A DNA stretch of 64,000 bases from Siphonodentalium dalli (GCA_032622095.1 CP136062.1:229662578-229726577), one strand, 5' to 3'; positions 1 to 12,159 are shown, numbered from the stretch's first letter. The notes: a model not told the origin generated them from the letters alone. Numbers and translations: made by a program.

Positions 1-92
1 TTGTGATAGCAAAATCACAATTCACATCGCATTGTGAAGGTCTGAATCATGGCATGTTCACCGCTCACATTTATTGTGTTCCTTTCTTGCAG

Positions 93-320
93 GATGGCAA
101 AGCTAAAGGTGCTGTCAATGGGAAAGTAACATTCACCATCGATGTTCCATCTAAAATCACAAATGGATTTGTTGGAATTGGAACATCTAATTTTGGATTG
201 GCTGACTACGACAATCTAGAGATCCATTCATCGTCAACTGGAGAAGAAAAATTCAAACTGATGAGGAAAGAAGACAACAAACTGTACTTTGAACCATTCC
301 ATGTACACAACAGAAACTGA
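93..320 (+). CDS. Terminal exon of an upstream galactocerebrosidase (GALC) paralogue
   Basis: The exon opens after the acceptor ctttcttgcag and runs 75 codons to TGA at 318-320. The protein resembles the end of the GALC lectin domain: a VTFTIDVP strand, the GFVGIGTSNFGLADYDNLEI block (human GALC has a similar GWAAIGTHSFEFAQFDNF block, from memory), then a C-terminal tail of about 30 residues, rich in Lys, Glu and Phe, that the human enzyme lacks. GALC removes galactose from galactosylceramide and psychosine in lysosomes. Only this exon is in the window; the rest lies to the left. It cannot belong to the gene starting at 18697, which is downstream on the same strand and lacks its own terminal exon here. 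Both genes therefore form a head-to-tail tandem pair. The reading frame is intact, so I see no sign of decay. Confidence 0.85.
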   Translation, partial: DGKAKGAVNGKVTFTIDVPSKITNGFVGIGTSNFGLADYDNLEIHSSSTGEEKFKLMRKEDNKLYFEPFHVHNRN

Positions 321-336
321 ATCCATGTGATTAAAT

Positions 337-425
337 ACTAACTCGTATTTAAATTCATGCACTACTATTTTTCGCACACTCGTCGGAGAGCGAATTTAAA
401 ACTGAGCGAAAAATAGTACGACTCC
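337..425. repeat. Small foldback repeat, family E
   Basis: Inverted repeat with the arms tactatttttcgc and gcgaaaaatagta around a gcgaatttaaa core, just downstream of the upstream gene's stop codon. Related copies lie near 4075-4135, 30865-30945 and 54990-55105. Function unknown; probably a short MITE. Confidence 0.6.
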
Positions 426-645
426 TGAGTTTATACCGAACAACAGGGAAACAAGAAGGCTTTTTGTTGATGACTTACATATATACATTACGTAAGGTTG
501 GACCAAATTTTATAGGCTTGTAGGACTATAATTTACGTGCGGCCAACCAACGTCAAAACCATAATGTAAGACATAATTATATAGCAACAAATCATGGTAA
601 CATCATTGATGTTGAATTAGTAGTCTTGTAAGATCGAAGATGCAT

Positions 646-973
646 GAAAGCACATCTCCCATATATTCTCCATGCTGGCGTCCAGCGAAAGCACATCTCC
701 CATATATTCTCCATGCTGGCATCCAACGAAAGCACATCTCCCATATATTCTCCATGCTGGCGTCCAACGAAAGCACATCTCCCATATATTCTCCATGCTG
801 GCGTCCAACGAAAGCACATCTCCCATATATTCTCCATGCTGGCGTCCAACGAAAGCACATCTCCCATATATTCTCCATGCTGGCATCCAACGAAAGCACA
901 TCTCCCATATATTCTCCATGCTGGCGTCCAACGAAAGCACATCTCCCATATATTCTCCATGCTGGCGTCCAGC
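646..973. repeat. 41-bp minisatellite, 8 copies
   Basis: Eight near-identical 41-bp units containing cacatctcccatatattctc and ccatgctggcgtcc. Units differ only at one or two positions, so the array is young. Long ORFs in several frames on both strands are by-products of a 41-bp period without stops; not coding. Confidence 0.95.
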
Positions 974-1049
974 TATGTTTTAATTTTGTTTTCTGATTTA
1001 CATTTTCTATACGCATTTGTGGTTTTACTTCGTTTGAGATTATATATGT

Positions 1050-1286
1050 TTAACCCTTTGAGTGCCAGCGGCCGATCTAATCGGCCCTAAACCTACACAA
1101 GTCTGTTAAAGAATATAAGAATAAATTATTAAAATTGTAAAAAAAATAAAATAATAATAATTGTTAGGCCAATGCATTCTCTTATATATGCGAGGCGACC
1201 TATGGTCGACTCGCATATATAAGAGAATGCATTGGCACAGGGTATATGGGTTGATACAAAAATCGACCTGGCACTCAAAGGGTTAA
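1050..1286. mobile_element. TTAA-flanked palindromic MITE, family A
   Basis: Begins TTAA-CCCTTTGAGTGCCAG and ends CTGGCACTCAAAGGG-TTAA. Internally it holds an AT-rich spacer and a hairpin with 27-bp arms (gccaatgcattctcttatat and its complement) around a gcgacctatggtcgac loop. TTAA target sites and CCC-ended inverted repeats are typical of piggyBac-like elements. Near-identical copies lie at 9056-9302 and 35004-35244. Confidence 0.85.
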
Positions 1287-1464
1287 AACTCTTTCAATAT
1301 CAAAATAATTATTTGGAACGTATGAACACCTGCCTTCACAACACATTAATGTTTCAGTTATTAGCTCAACTTTACTTTGTAAAGTTTGAGCTATTGCCAT
1401 GGCTTTGTCGTCCGTCGTCCGTGTGTGCGTGGTGCGCGTGTGTGCGTGTGTACGTAACGCGTCA

Positions 1465-3868
1465 ACAATAGAGGCTACAGGTCGTACCTTTGATCGGATC
1501 ATTATGAAATTTGTCATAGCTGTTGACATCAACATTTGTACCGGAATGATTCATTTTGGGGTCATACGGAAAAAAAACATGGCCGCCAGCGGCCATCTTA
1601 GATTTCAGAACTCAATCCATTAGCACGGGCTACAGGCCGTACTGTTCGTCTGATCGTCATGAAATTTGTCATGGATGTTAATATTGACATGTAGATGGGA
1701 ACGAGTAATTTTGGGGTCATTCGGCCAAAAAACATGGCCGCCAGCAGCCATCTTCGATTTTACTCTTTGCATGACTAAATCCTTTAGCACGGGCTACAGG
1801 TCGTACCTTTAGTCAGATCGTCCTAAAATTTGTCATGGATGTTAACAATGACATGTAGATGGGAACGAGTCATTTTTGGGTTATTCGGGCAAAAAACATG
1901 GCCGCCAGCAGCCATCTTGGATTTTACTCTTTGTATGACTAAATCCTTTAGCACGGGCTACAGGTCGTACTTTTAGTCTGATAATCATGAAATTTATCAT
2001 GGCTGTTGAAATTGGAATATAGATGGGAACGAGTCATTTTGGGGTCATTCGGACAAAAAACATGGCCGCCAGTGGCCATCTTTGTTTTCAAAATTCAATC
2101 CATTAGCACGGGCCACAGGTCGCACTGTTCGTCTGATTGTCATGAAATTTGTCATGGATGTTAATATTGACATGTAGATGGGAACGAGTAATTTTGGGGT
2201 CATTTGGCCCAAAAACATGGCCGCCAGCAGCCATCTTGGATTTTACTCTTTGTATGACTAAATCCTTTAGCACGGGCTACAGGTCGTACCTTTAGTGTGA
2301 TCATCATCAAATTTGTCATGGATGTTAACAATGACATGTAGATTGGAACGAGTCAGTTTGGGGTCAATCGGCTAAAAAACATGGCCGCCAGCAGCCGTCA
2401 TGGATTTTACTCTTTGCATGACTAAATCCTTTAGCACGGGCTACAGGTCCTAATTTTAGTCTGATCATCATAAAATTTGTCAAGAATGTTAATAATCACA
2501 TGTAGATGGGAACGAGTCATTTTGGGGTCATTCGGCCAAAAAACATGGCCGTCAGCAGCCATCTTGGATTTTACTCTTTGTATGACTAAATCCTTTAGCA
2601 CGGGCTACAGGTCGTACCTTTAGTCTGATCATTATAAAATTTGTCATGGCTGTTGATATTGGAATGTAGATGGGAACGAGTCATTTTGGGGTCATTCGGA
2701 CAAAAAACATGGCCACCAGCGGCCATCTTGGATTTCAAAATTTAATCCATTAGCACGGGCCACAGGTCGTTCTGATTGTCTGATCATCATGAAATTTGTC
2801 ATGGATGATAATATTTACATGTAGATGGGAACGAGTAATTTTGGGGTCATTCGGCCAAAAAACATGGCCACCAGCAGCCATCTTAGATTTTACTCTTTGT
2901 ATGACTAAATTCTTTATCACGGGCTGCAGGTCGTACCTTTAGTCTGATCATCATAAAATTTGTCATGGATGTTAACAATGACATGTAGATGGGAACAAGT
3001 AATTTTGGGGTCAATCGGCCAAAAAACATGGTCGCCAGCAGCCATCTTGGATTTTACTCTTTGTATGACTAAATCCTTTAGCACGGGCTACAGGTTGTAT
3101 CTTTAGTCTGATCATCATAAAATTTTTCATGAATGTTAATAATGACATGTAGATGGGAACGAGTCATTTTGGGGTCATTCGGCCAAGAAAGATGGCCGCC
3201 AGCAGCCATCTTGGATTTTACTCTTTGTATGACTAAATCCTTTAGCACGGGCTACAGGTCGTACCTTTAGTCTGATCATCATAAAAATTTTCATGGCTGT
3301 TGAAATTGGAATGTAAATGGGAACGAGTCATTTTGGGGTCATTCGGACAAAAAACATGGCCGCCAGCGGCCATCTTGGATTTCAAAATTTAATCCATTAG
3401 CACGGGCCACAGGTCGTACTATTCGTCTGATCATCATGAAATTTGTCCTGGATGTTAATGTTGATATGTAGATGGGAACGAGTAATTTTGGGGTCATTTG
3501 GCGAAAAAACGTGGCCGCCAGCAGCCATCTTGGATTTTACTCTTTGTATGACTAAATTCTTTAGCACGGGCTACAGGTCGTACCTTTAGTCTGATCATCA
3601 TAAAATTTGTCATGGATGTTAACAATGGCATGTAGATTGGAACGAGTCATTTTGGGGTCAATCGGCCAAAAAACATGGCCGCCAGCAGCCATCTTGGATT
3701 TTACTCTTTGTATGACTAAATTCTTTAGCATGGGCTACAGGTCGTACCTTTAGTCTGATCGTCATAAAATTTGTCATTGATGTTAACGATGACATGTAGA
3801 TGGGAACGACTCATTTTGGGGTCATTCGGCCGAAAACATGGCCGCCAGCAGCCATCTTGGATTTTACT
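1465..3868. repeat. 164-bp tandem array, about 14-15 units
   Basis: Each unit contains acatggccgccagcagccat, tagcacgggctacaggtcgt and gatgggaacgagtcattttg. Units are diverged by up to about 15%, and some variants recur (gttgatattggaatgtag), suggesting higher-order groups. Diverged relatives occur inside GALC introns at about 20270-20830 and 36235-36330. No open frame survives; I see no gene. Confidence 0.9.
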
Positions 3869-4197
3869 TTTCTCTTCATGTCTATAAACTAGTATTAGAC
3901 ATTCAACTTTCCACATTCCTAATCGCTCCATTGACTGTAATATATTAAATTATTCCCTTTCCAGTTGAGCTACAGTGTCATTGACACTTTCATGTTAAAT
4001 TATACACGATGTAAAGCCATCGTGATGGTGTTTAATATGCACAGGTATCTTCATTAAGGATTAAGATCTTCATAACTGAGCGAAAAATAGTACTGCACGA
4101 ATTTAAATACTAGTAAGGTAGTGCTCAAATAGTAAGATGGCCTTTATATTGTTAATTTTTTTGGGTGTAATTTTAGCTCCAAAAATGGTACGTGCCT
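3869..4197. other. Intergenic, no gene seen
   Basis: AT-rich unique-looking sequence with a family E remnant near 4075-4135. The segment agttgagctacagtgtcatt (3964-3983) is nearly repeated at about 36385-36410 in intron 6. Confidence 0.5.
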
Positions 4198-4447
4198 TTA
4201 ACCCTTCCATGACTGGAGCTACCTGAAATTTTGCGAAAACCCTGTGCCAATGCATTCTCTTATATATGCAAGTCTCCCCATAGGGAGCCTCGCATATATA
4301 AGAGAATACATTGGCCTAATAATATTTACCTTGAGCCAGTGTATTCTCTTATATATGTGAGTCTCCCTAGGTCACATATATAAGAGAATGCACTGGCACA
4401 GGATCTTTGATGCTGATCCAACACAGCTCCCATCATGACAGGGTTAA
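4198..4447. mobile_element. TTAA MITE, family A (CCCTTCCATGAC type), two hairpins
   Basis: Flanked by TTAA on both sides; ends CCCTTCCATGACTGGAGCT and AGCTCCCATCATGACAGGG. It contains two successive hairpins with ccaatgcattctcttatat arms. Confidence 0.75.
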
Positions 4448-4519
4448 ACATACAAATTGTTCATATATATTGATAAGTCTTGATTAGCTGTTTGTCATTT
4501 TGTTTATTATTTGAATGCA

Positions 4520-4850
4520 AGAAGAAAAATTCAAAATGATGAGGAAGAGGAACACACACTGGGATGAAAACTACAAATAATGCTTGAAACTCTACTTTGA
4601 GCCATTCCATGTATTCAACATTAATTACGTACATGTGATCAAATAGTGCTTGAAACTCTACTTTGAGCCATTCCATGTATACAACATTAATTACGTACAT
4701 GTGATCAAATAATGCTTGAAACTGTACTTTGAGCCATTCCATGTATACAACATTAATTACGTACATGTGATCAAATAATGCTTGAAACTGTACTTTGAAC
4801 AATTCCATGTATACAACATGAATTACGTCCATGTGATCAAATAGTGCTTG
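4520..4850 (+). pseudogene. Tandem array of GALC terminal-exon fragments
   Basis: The segment from about 4520 (gaagaaaaattcaaaatgat) aligns with the 3' end of the terminal exon at 242-320 and continues into its 3' flank. The piece encoding the end of that exon (ctttgagccattccatgtat) then repeats about four times with a period near 68 bp, each time followed by acgtacatgtgatcaaat, which matches the 3' flank of the real exon. The coding frame is broken. This is either a fragment of a lost GALC copy or a duplicated 3' end that later amplified. Confidence 0.8.
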
Positions 4851-4854
4851 AATT

Positions 4855-5220
4855 TTAAAGATGCTTGTCCCGAATTTAAACGCCCCTAAATTTCTATTTC
4901 TTCGGCTTCGGGGGTAAAACATATTTGATTCGAGTCAATGAACCCATCCATCAATGCTCAGAGTTATCAGATATCTATTTTTGAAATCTGTTATTTTTTA
5001 CCACCTGGAATATTTGCTGACCTGGCAAATATTCAACAAGCCGATCGATATACTCTCGATATCAAATTCTATTGAACAAAATATTTATATGTAGCACATT
5101 TTGGAAAATTTTATTCTTGAGTTGACAGTGGTTAGCATTATTTTTTGGTAATTGATCAATTCTGATAACTAAAGCATCTTTTGAAGAAATGTCTTTGTTG
5201 GAATCTGATGATACGGGGAC
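4855..5220. repeat. Family F repeat, partial copy
   Basis: Shares acagtggttagcattatttt, attctgataactaaagcat and gatgatacggggacc with the better-preserved copies at 20989-21394 and 37660-38104. The terminal TTAA motif is lost on the left. Confidence 0.6.
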
Positions 5221-5892
5221 CCTACATATTTATATGTTCTAGCACATCAAATCACAGGACGAACATTACAATTGACGTACATGATGAAAACAGATGTGAC
5301 CCTAAAATAAATAAAATATAAAACCTAACTACACTGAATGCATTTAGAATGAATCTTTCTTATGCTTCAACATGGAGTCTTAAATGATTCAGATACAAAT
5401 CAAATGGTAGTTAATGCTAACTAGCATTTCTATTATTCATGGTGCTCTATTCTGGAGACTTCAAAGTTCCATCTTTATTATAAATTAATTATATAAAATA
5501 CCCGGAAGGCACATTGTTACAAATCCAATCTTATTATCAAATTAAATACACTAGAAATCTCAATGACTTCACACTCAAATACTAAACTAAAATATGATAA
5601 GAATAAATTAAACTAAACATTTTACAAGAATACATCACAAGAAATCAATCTTACACACAATGACACATACATGCAATAATATATCAGCTTTCCAATTCAA
5701 GACGATTTAGGTCTGGAAATGTTTTCGATTTTATGAGATGAAGTTTAGTTTAAGGATAAAAGCCAGTGTTAATGGTTTGTGACCAGCGCTTATTTTATAA
5801 AAAGGTAGAATGAATAGCTGTCTCTCAACAATGGGCGGAGTTTTCCATTGGCTGGAAATTTATCAAGCGTCCAGGATAATCCTGATAATCCC
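5221..5892. other. Intergenic, nothing recognised
   Basis: AT-rich sequence without a convincing open frame, repeat or RNA gene. Confidence 0.5.
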
Positions 5893-6051
5893 GAGTGAGT
5901 GAGCGATCGGCCGCTGGAGTGAGTGAGCGATCGGCCGCTGGAGTGAGTGAGCGATCGGCCGCTGGAGAGTGTGAGCGATCGGCCGCTGGAGAGTGTGAGC
6001 GATCGGCCGCTGGAGTGTGTGAGCGATCGGCCGCTGGAGTGTGAAATGAAA
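5893..6051. repeat. 24-bp minisatellite, 6 copies
   Basis: Six copies of gcgatcggccgctggag plus a variable gtgagtga/agtgtga linker. The GC-rich unit contrasts with its surroundings. It directly abuts the mariner-like MITE that follows. Confidence 0.9.
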
Positions 6052-6055
6052 AGAC

Positions 6056-6270
6056 ACAGTAATGCCCTAAGTAATCGACCCCTTAACCACAGCAGAATTA
6101 TGGGTAACTTTTCAGGATTTAGTTGGAAATATGGCTTGTTGCCATTCTTCGGAAAGCTCTCACTGAGGGCTTTCCGATGAATGGCAACAAGCCATATTTC
6201 CGACAAAATCCTGAAAAGTTAACCATAATTCTGCTGTGGTTAAGGGGTCGATTACTTAGGGCATTACTGT
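6056..6270. mobile_element. Mariner-like palindromic MITE, family C
   Basis: Almost perfect inverted repeat over the full 215 bp: starts CAGTAATGCCCTAAG, ends CTTAGGGCATTACTG, centre ggaaagctctcactgagggc. Better copies are flanked by TA (33930-34142, 35458-35670, 53779-53991), so Tc1/mariner-type mobilisation is likely. Other copies: 21628-21741 (half), 32005-32182, 43099-43301 and 51205-51317 (half). Confidence 0.85.
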
Positions 6271-7126
6271 AACAGCTGTGTACGCAAATATATTATAAAG
6301 GGGCAGGGAATAGTGAAATGGTTAGATGTTAGTGATTTAGCATTTAGTAAAACATTAGTTAGTATAATTTATGTATTTTATGCCTGTTACACCATTTCCT
6401 TGAAGGGGAAGGAAACTATCGCATAACAAAAAGGCATGTGCATTAAGCAAGCTGTTCTCTGTTCGTGTGTTAAATTTCAGCACAAATCTCAACACAAGAT
6501 TGGAGATATGGCATCTCAAACATATCCGTGCAAGCATTTACGCCAGTAACTTAACAGCGCCATTTTGGAAGAATTATTATCTCCCTTGATAGTTTGTGAC
6601 GTCACAGCCTCACTTGGTTATTTAACACTAAACTGTATCCCGTACGATAGTCTGTTTTTATATATCAAAATAAATAAAACAGCAGATTGAATGTTTGTTG
6701 AGCACAATATATGATTATCTGTTGTGAATAAATTAGTTTAATTCATTGAAAGATTGTTTGGTTGTCATATTTCACATATAGAAGCCATGTGAGTTTGACC
6801 GGGATTGTCACATTGAAATGTTATGTGACCATTAAATGGCCGTAAATTAATTGTTCAAATTTATAACGTAAATCATTATTGGCTTATAATATATGCATGT
6901 AGTCTTCAATAGGCTGTGATTGCTTGGATTTTGCGCAGAATAACAAACAAACACGCCAAAATGATTTTTGTGTGACAGCCTTTATACATATCTGTACAAA
7001 GGATGAGTAACACGAAGTGAGGCCATGACGTCATGATCTTATAAATATGGATGCGCCGTAATTAGCAGGAGTTTTCTATTATGTGATGTGATATCTTTGT
7101 GTTTGAGCGTAACTGAGAACTGAGAG
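6271..7126. other. Intergenic, nothing recognised
   Basis: No repeat or gene identified. It contains tacgtca/tgacgtca-like sites but no coding context to link them to. Confidence 0.4.
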
Positions 7127-7297
7127 GTGTTTTATCGCACCATGGCTGATATACTAAATATAGAAAGGCCTGATTTGATGAGTGTTTTATCGCACCATGG
7201 CTGATATACTAAATATAGAAAGGCCTGATTTGTTGAGGGTTTTATCGCACCATGGCTGATATACTAAATATAGAAAGGCCTGATTTCATGAGGGTTT
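7127..7297. repeat. 55-bp direct repeat, 3 copies
   Basis: Three near-identical units with ttttatcgcaccatggctga and aaatatagaaaggcctgatt, starting at 7130, 7185 and 7240. Confidence 0.9.
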
Positions 7298-7338
7298 CCT
7301 TCCCCTTTAACGGGGTATGCTCCAAATATGATCAAGCC

Positions 7339-7480
7339 TTGAAATAGTGTATTTTACATTTGCAGAATGAGGTACCCGGAGGGTGAATTTAGTGATGCTA
7401 CCCTGCACAACAGGCTAGTATAACCATTCACCCTCTGCTTAGGCCTCATCTTCTGGGAAGTATCTATAGTCTCAAATTAA
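7339..7480. mobile_element. Family D (hAT-like) MITE, truncated
   Basis: Starts caagccttgaaatagtgt, followed by the hallmark atttgcagaatgaggt and ggtgaatttagtgatgct. Only the left part is present. Confidence 0.65.
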
Positions 7481-7606
7481 ACTATTAAATTTTCAATAAG
7501 AATTCGATCTCGGAGCATCTCTTTCCTGATTTGTTGTGGTCCACCACTTTCATCTATGCTCTGATTCTTGTCCTCTTCAAGGGTTTATTATTGAGACTGA
7601 TTGTTG

Positions 7607-7988
7607 TTAAAGGGGTACTGCACACTAAATCCGACCATTTATGGGACCATCTCCTTTTATACTCGACACAATATTGCTCATTCTGAATATGGGCACCATA
7701 AAACAAGATATGCAACAAATGAATTTGAGCCATGGATTAGTGCAAAATTCACTCATGTGCTCTGTAACGATCAAAAATATGGTAATTATAATGAAAATGA
7801 ATTTATGACTCCAGCCATTTATTCATTTTCATTATAATCACCATGTTGTTTGCATCGTTCATAGAACACATGAGTGTATTTTGTACTAATCCATGGCTCA
7901 AATTCATTCATTTGTTGCATATCTTCTGTTGAATATAAGAGGAGATGGTCCCATAAATGGTCGGATTTAGTGTACAGTACCCCTTTAA
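7607..7988. mobile_element. TTAA-flanked long foldback element, family B
   Basis: TTAA at both ends; arms of about 180 bp start AGGGGTACTG and end CAGTACCCCT with roughly 90% complementarity, centred near 7800. Its termini match the element at 15750-16341. The ORFs at 7601-7837 and 7874-8065 are the two arms and are not genes. Confidence 0.85.
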
Positions 7989-9055
7989 GGTATTTTATTT
8001 TGTATGATATGGTTTACGGATGTTTATGGCTCAAAGGTTGGGGAGTAAAAATAAAAAATAAATAAAATGGGTATAATTTTTTCTAAAAAAAATATGTGAT
8101 GTATAATAATCATATCTAAAACAAGTCACCAGATCACCTGGCTCTTCTTTGCCAGTTTCCACTTTCATCGGTGTCTGCCATATTGGCGTTGACATTTAAA
8201 TTACCCATGGGAAAATCTGGTATATTTGCATATTTACTGGTATGTACTAGATATAAAATATACCATAATTGTCGTCAGAGGCTTCTCTGTTCAATCGATT
8301 TTGTTGTATATTATACGCAAACTTAAAAACTTTTTAATCTATATTTTTTCATATTTCTGGATTATTATTGTCATTGGCAGAAATAAAAAAAAATAAAAAT
8401 TTCTTCTTTTTTTTTTTTAACAAACATATTTTAATGGGTAGGGATATTTGTAAACCAAGTAATAAAAAATAAAATGCCTCATGTTTAATTTAATAAATGT
8501 TGATTTTTAAAATAATTTTTATGCAAACTATATTTTTGTACTATTTTTTGACAATCTTTTTTCCCTCTCACTTCACATTTGACTGCCTTCAATAGTTTAT
8601 GTAATTCTCCACAGATATATATAGATCTGATGGTAATTTAAAGAAATTGTGTCATTACTTCATGGTTATAGGTAGTAAATTACCCAGGTTCATAGAATTG
8701 GTATTTTACTATCCAGTTTAATTCGCTTAAATTATTAAGAATTATCCAGGTTGATAAAGTCTCATCAACAGGTGACAAGCATGTGTGACTTGGTGGCCGG
8801 ACTAATGAATTTATGTGCATCAAACACGGCATCCTTTGTTGGAACCAAACAATAATTATAAATCACACAAACCAGACAAGAATCGTACCTGGTTCTTTAA
8901 TCCTTTGTATACTAAATACTCATTGACGAGTAGTTTCTTATGAGATGTTCAGATAATATGTTCAACTTATTTATATCTGAAAATGTTTTACCAAAGAATA
9001 TGAATCATTCTACCCTTGTTTTATCTGTGTTTTTGTCTGTCATCTGAACACCCCT
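7989..9055. other. Intergenic, AT-rich
   Basis: Long A/T runs around 8330-8560; no gene or repeat family recognised. Confidence 0.5.
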
Positions 9056-9302
9056 TTAACCCTTTGAGTGCCAGGGGCCGATCTGATCGGCCCTAAACCT
9101 ACACAATAAGTCTGTTAAAGAATATAATAAAATATATTAAAATTGTAAAAAATTGTAAAAAAGAAGAAAAAAAGAATTGTTAGGCCAATGCATTCTCTTA
9201 TATATGCGAGGCGACCTATGGTCGACTCGCATATATAAGAGAATGCATTGGCACAGGGTATATGGGTTGATACAAAAATCGACCTGGCACTCAAAGGGTT
9301 AA
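9056..9302. mobile_element. TTAA MITE, family A
   Basis: Same ends as the 1050 copy: TTAA-CCCTTTGAGTGCCAG and CTGGCACTCAAAGGG-TTAA, with the same internal hairpin. Confidence 0.85.
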
Positions 9303-9500
9303 ACATATAATAAATCATTCCAATGTACACTTTTATAACTGAATGGGAAAATCCAATTTCATCGAACCTTGGCAGAAACAAATTTAAATCAGTATTTAAT
9401 TGTCATATGTTATTTTATAAATCTTTATAAAGTCTTAAATCCTGATAAATAAAACTCTACATATCATTTCCATTGTAATTTATCCCAAGATATTATACTT

Positions 9501-9635
9501 TAACCCTTTCATGACGGAAGCTGCCAAGATATTATACCCACGATTGCTTTAACCCTTTCATGACAGGATCTGTGCTGGTGCAACATTAAGTATCCTGTGC
9601 CAGTGCATTCTCTTATATACACTTGGTCGCACCTG
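9501..9635. mobile_element. Family A fragments
   Basis: Two successive left ends (ttaaccctttcatgac at about 9501 and 9550) and a half hairpin arm (gtgcattctcttatat). Truncated. Confidence 0.6.
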
Positions 9636-9689
9636 CCCCGTGAGAACTGGTTCGCATTCAGTTTTGGACATGGTGTGCATTCAGCAATG

Positions 9690-9845
9690 TCATGGTGCGC
9701 TCTTGCATTTTCACGAGAAACAGACAAGACATTTCAGAAAATGGTGGGCATTTCTATCGTTATCAATTAAGGTGCGCTCTTGCATTTTCATGAGAAACAG
9801 ACAAGACATTTCAGAAAATGGTGGGCATTTCTATCATTATCAAGA
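9690..9845. repeat. Direct repeat of about 75 bp, 2 copies
   Basis: Two copies of ggtgcgctcttgcattttca through atggtgggcatttctatc. Very similar, hence recent. Confidence 0.85.
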
Positions 9846-10169
9846 ATACTTAAAATGTGTGAGTGTTCATCGATAGCTGTTGCTATAGATAACATTACTA
9901 GCCATTGGTTTTATCAATGTTTGTTGATCAAACTTCAAAATATCGAACCGATCAGTAAGATTTGTTGATTATATTCCGAATGTCTGTTTTTAAATGTTAT
10001 TTTCGCTACAAAAGCAGACTTTCCCAGATGATTTCATCTAGACTATTCCTGCTTGTCCTAATCCGATATGAAATGTCAGATATTTCAATGGTATTCACAC
10101 CATATGCAGCTGGAAGCTCCAGTCATGGAAGGGCTAAACATGCGTCTGTAGAATTTGTCAAATATATCA

Positions 10170-10600
10170 CACTAGCCGATGAGCCCGACGTTGTCCGGGC
10201 TATTCAAAAACCAAATTTCAAGTCGATAGCTCTACCCAGCCCGACGTTGTCCGGGCTATTCAAAAACCAAATTTCAAGTCGATAGCTCTACCCGTTTCCG
10301 AGATCTGGTCTGCGCATGCGCGAAGCTGGCGTCGCACGGGCTCGGCGACCCGATAAAATTCGTATCCGGGGCAAGATACATTCACATAGCAAATTTCAAG
10401 TCGATAGCTCCACCCGTTTCCGAGATCTCGTCTGCGCATGCGCGAAGCGGGCGCCACACAGGCTCGCCAATACGACAACGACGACCGCCTGGTCAAACTA
10501 CACACACGTACCAAGTTTCGTCCCGATCGGTCGAGAATCGTAGATTTGTATCAATGACATACAGACAGACAGACAAACAGAGGTCTTCAAAATATATATG
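10170..10600. repeat. GC-rich repeat with internal 56-bp duplication
   Basis: The segment cccgacgttgtccgggctat to gatagctctaccc occurs twice in tandem, and a third partial unit (aaatttcaagtcgatagctc, cgtttccgagatctcgtctg) follows. It ends in an acagacagacagacaaacag run. Typical of a dispersed invertebrate repeat; no coding frame. Confidence 0.65.
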
Positions 10601-10784
10601 AGATGCAGGTTTTGATACACGGTACTATATTTTTCAATTAGCAGAACATTAATTCCTACGGATATTCCTTTTCTTGGCATCAAAATATTACGTCAATATG
10701 CTTGAGGCGTTATAGTTCCGAGAAAAAACAAGATGACATTCATTTGACCCCACATTAATTCAATAGATGCCTGGGCCTTTCAGT

Positions 10785-11285
10785 ATCATATCCATGTTGT
10801 ATCCGTGTCGTATCGGTGTCGTATCTGTTTCGCATCCGTGTCAGATATGTGCTGTATCTGTCGGATCCACGTCATATTAGTGACGGATCTGTGTCATATC
10901 CATGTCATAAATATGTCGGATCCATGTGGTATCCGTGTCATATCTGTGTCGATCTGTGTCATGTCTGTTTGCATCAGTGTCATATTAGTGTCGTATCTGT
11001 CATATTCGTGTCTGTGTTGTATTAGTGTCACATTTGTGTCGTATCCATGTCATATCTTTGTCGTATCCGTGTCATATCCATGTGTCGTATCCATGTTGTA
11101 TCTGTGTCATATCTGTTTCGTGTCTGTGTAATATCCGTGTCGTAACCGTGTTGCATCCGTGACATATCCATTTCGCCTCTGTGTCATCTGTGTCGTATCA
11201 GTGTCATATCCATGTCGCATCTGTGTCATAACCATGTCGCATCCATGTCGCATCAGTGTCATCCATGTCGCATCCGTGTCATATC
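10785..11285. repeat. Degenerate 11-bp periodic repeat
   Basis: About 45 loosely conserved units of the type tcatatccatg / tcgtatccgtg. The Cys/Ser/Val-rich ORFs at 10805-11131 follow from the period and are not genes. Confidence 0.85.
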
Positions 11286-11334
11286 AAATTGAAGTGAACC
11301 TAATGCGAGGTGTAGATTAGAAAACTTCAACGTC

Positions 11335-12112
11335 ACTTTCAAGTCTGGAAATAGCGCGTCTGTCATTTGCAGAATGAGGTCCCCAGACGGTGAATTTAGT
11401 GCCGCTATCCCGCACAGTGGGCTAGCATCACCAAATTAACCCTCTGGGAACATCATTCTGCTTAGGCCCTCAACTGCTATGGGAGACCTAGGATCAGATT
11501 GAAGTTCCCCAGTTGAAGTTGGTGATGTTCACCCATTGGGCACCTCGATTATGCATTTTATCTTCTGCAAATTAGGGGATATAGAAACTTCCCAGAAGGG
11601 AAAATGTAACTAAATTTGAGACTATAGATACTTCCCAAAAGATGAGGCCTAAGCAGAATGGGGTATTCAGAGGGTGATTTTGGTGATGCGAGCCCGCTAT
11701 GCGGGATAGCATCACTAAATTCACCCTCTAGGTACCTCATTCTGCAAATGACAGACACGCAATTGGAGGCTTGGGGATTTATAAAAATCATTTTGTTGTC
11801 GTAATGTTGACCCAGAGGAGATGGACCATACATTTACTGGCTATTTTCATGTATAAGCTATATAAACTAAAATTTTATTTTAGTTACTTTTTCCCTACTT
11901 TTCAGTTTCTATATCCCCTAATTTGCAGAAGATAAAATGCATAATCGAGGTGACTAATGGGTGAACATAACCAACTTCAACTGGTGAACTTCAAACTAAT
12001 CCTGGGTCTCCCATAGCAGTTGAGGCCTCAGCAGAATGACATCACCAGAGGGTGAATCACTAAATTCACCCTCTAAGGGACTTCATTCTGCAAATGACAG
12101 ACACACTATTTG
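11335..12112. mobile_element. Family D (hAT-like) MITE complex
   Basis: Contains left end ctgtcatttgcagaatgagg, central repeats gtgatgttcacccattggg and ctatgggagacctagg, and a right end ctgcaaatgacagacacac. Two or more copies appear nested. Proteins of the type [11 protein letters not shown] read from this family are artefacts of the inverted repeat. Confidence 0.75.
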
Positions 12113-12159
12113 CAGGTTTGATCAATAATGTAAAACAACCACCTCAAAACACAATGTTA

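Noticed and set aside
646-973. Overlapping ORFs in the 41-bp repeat
   Set aside because: Stop-free period in multiple frames; not conserved coding.
640-6051. CRISPR-like regular repeats
   Set aside because: Units are contiguous or have repetitive spacers, and the sequence is clearly eukaryotic.
7601-8065. Pair of small ORFs of 78 and 63 codons
   Set aside because: They are the two arms of the 7607-7988 foldback element.
10805-11131. Cys/Ser-rich secreted peptide or toxin-like ORF
   Set aside because: Produced by an 11-bp degenerate repeat; no signal peptide or conserved cysteine frame.
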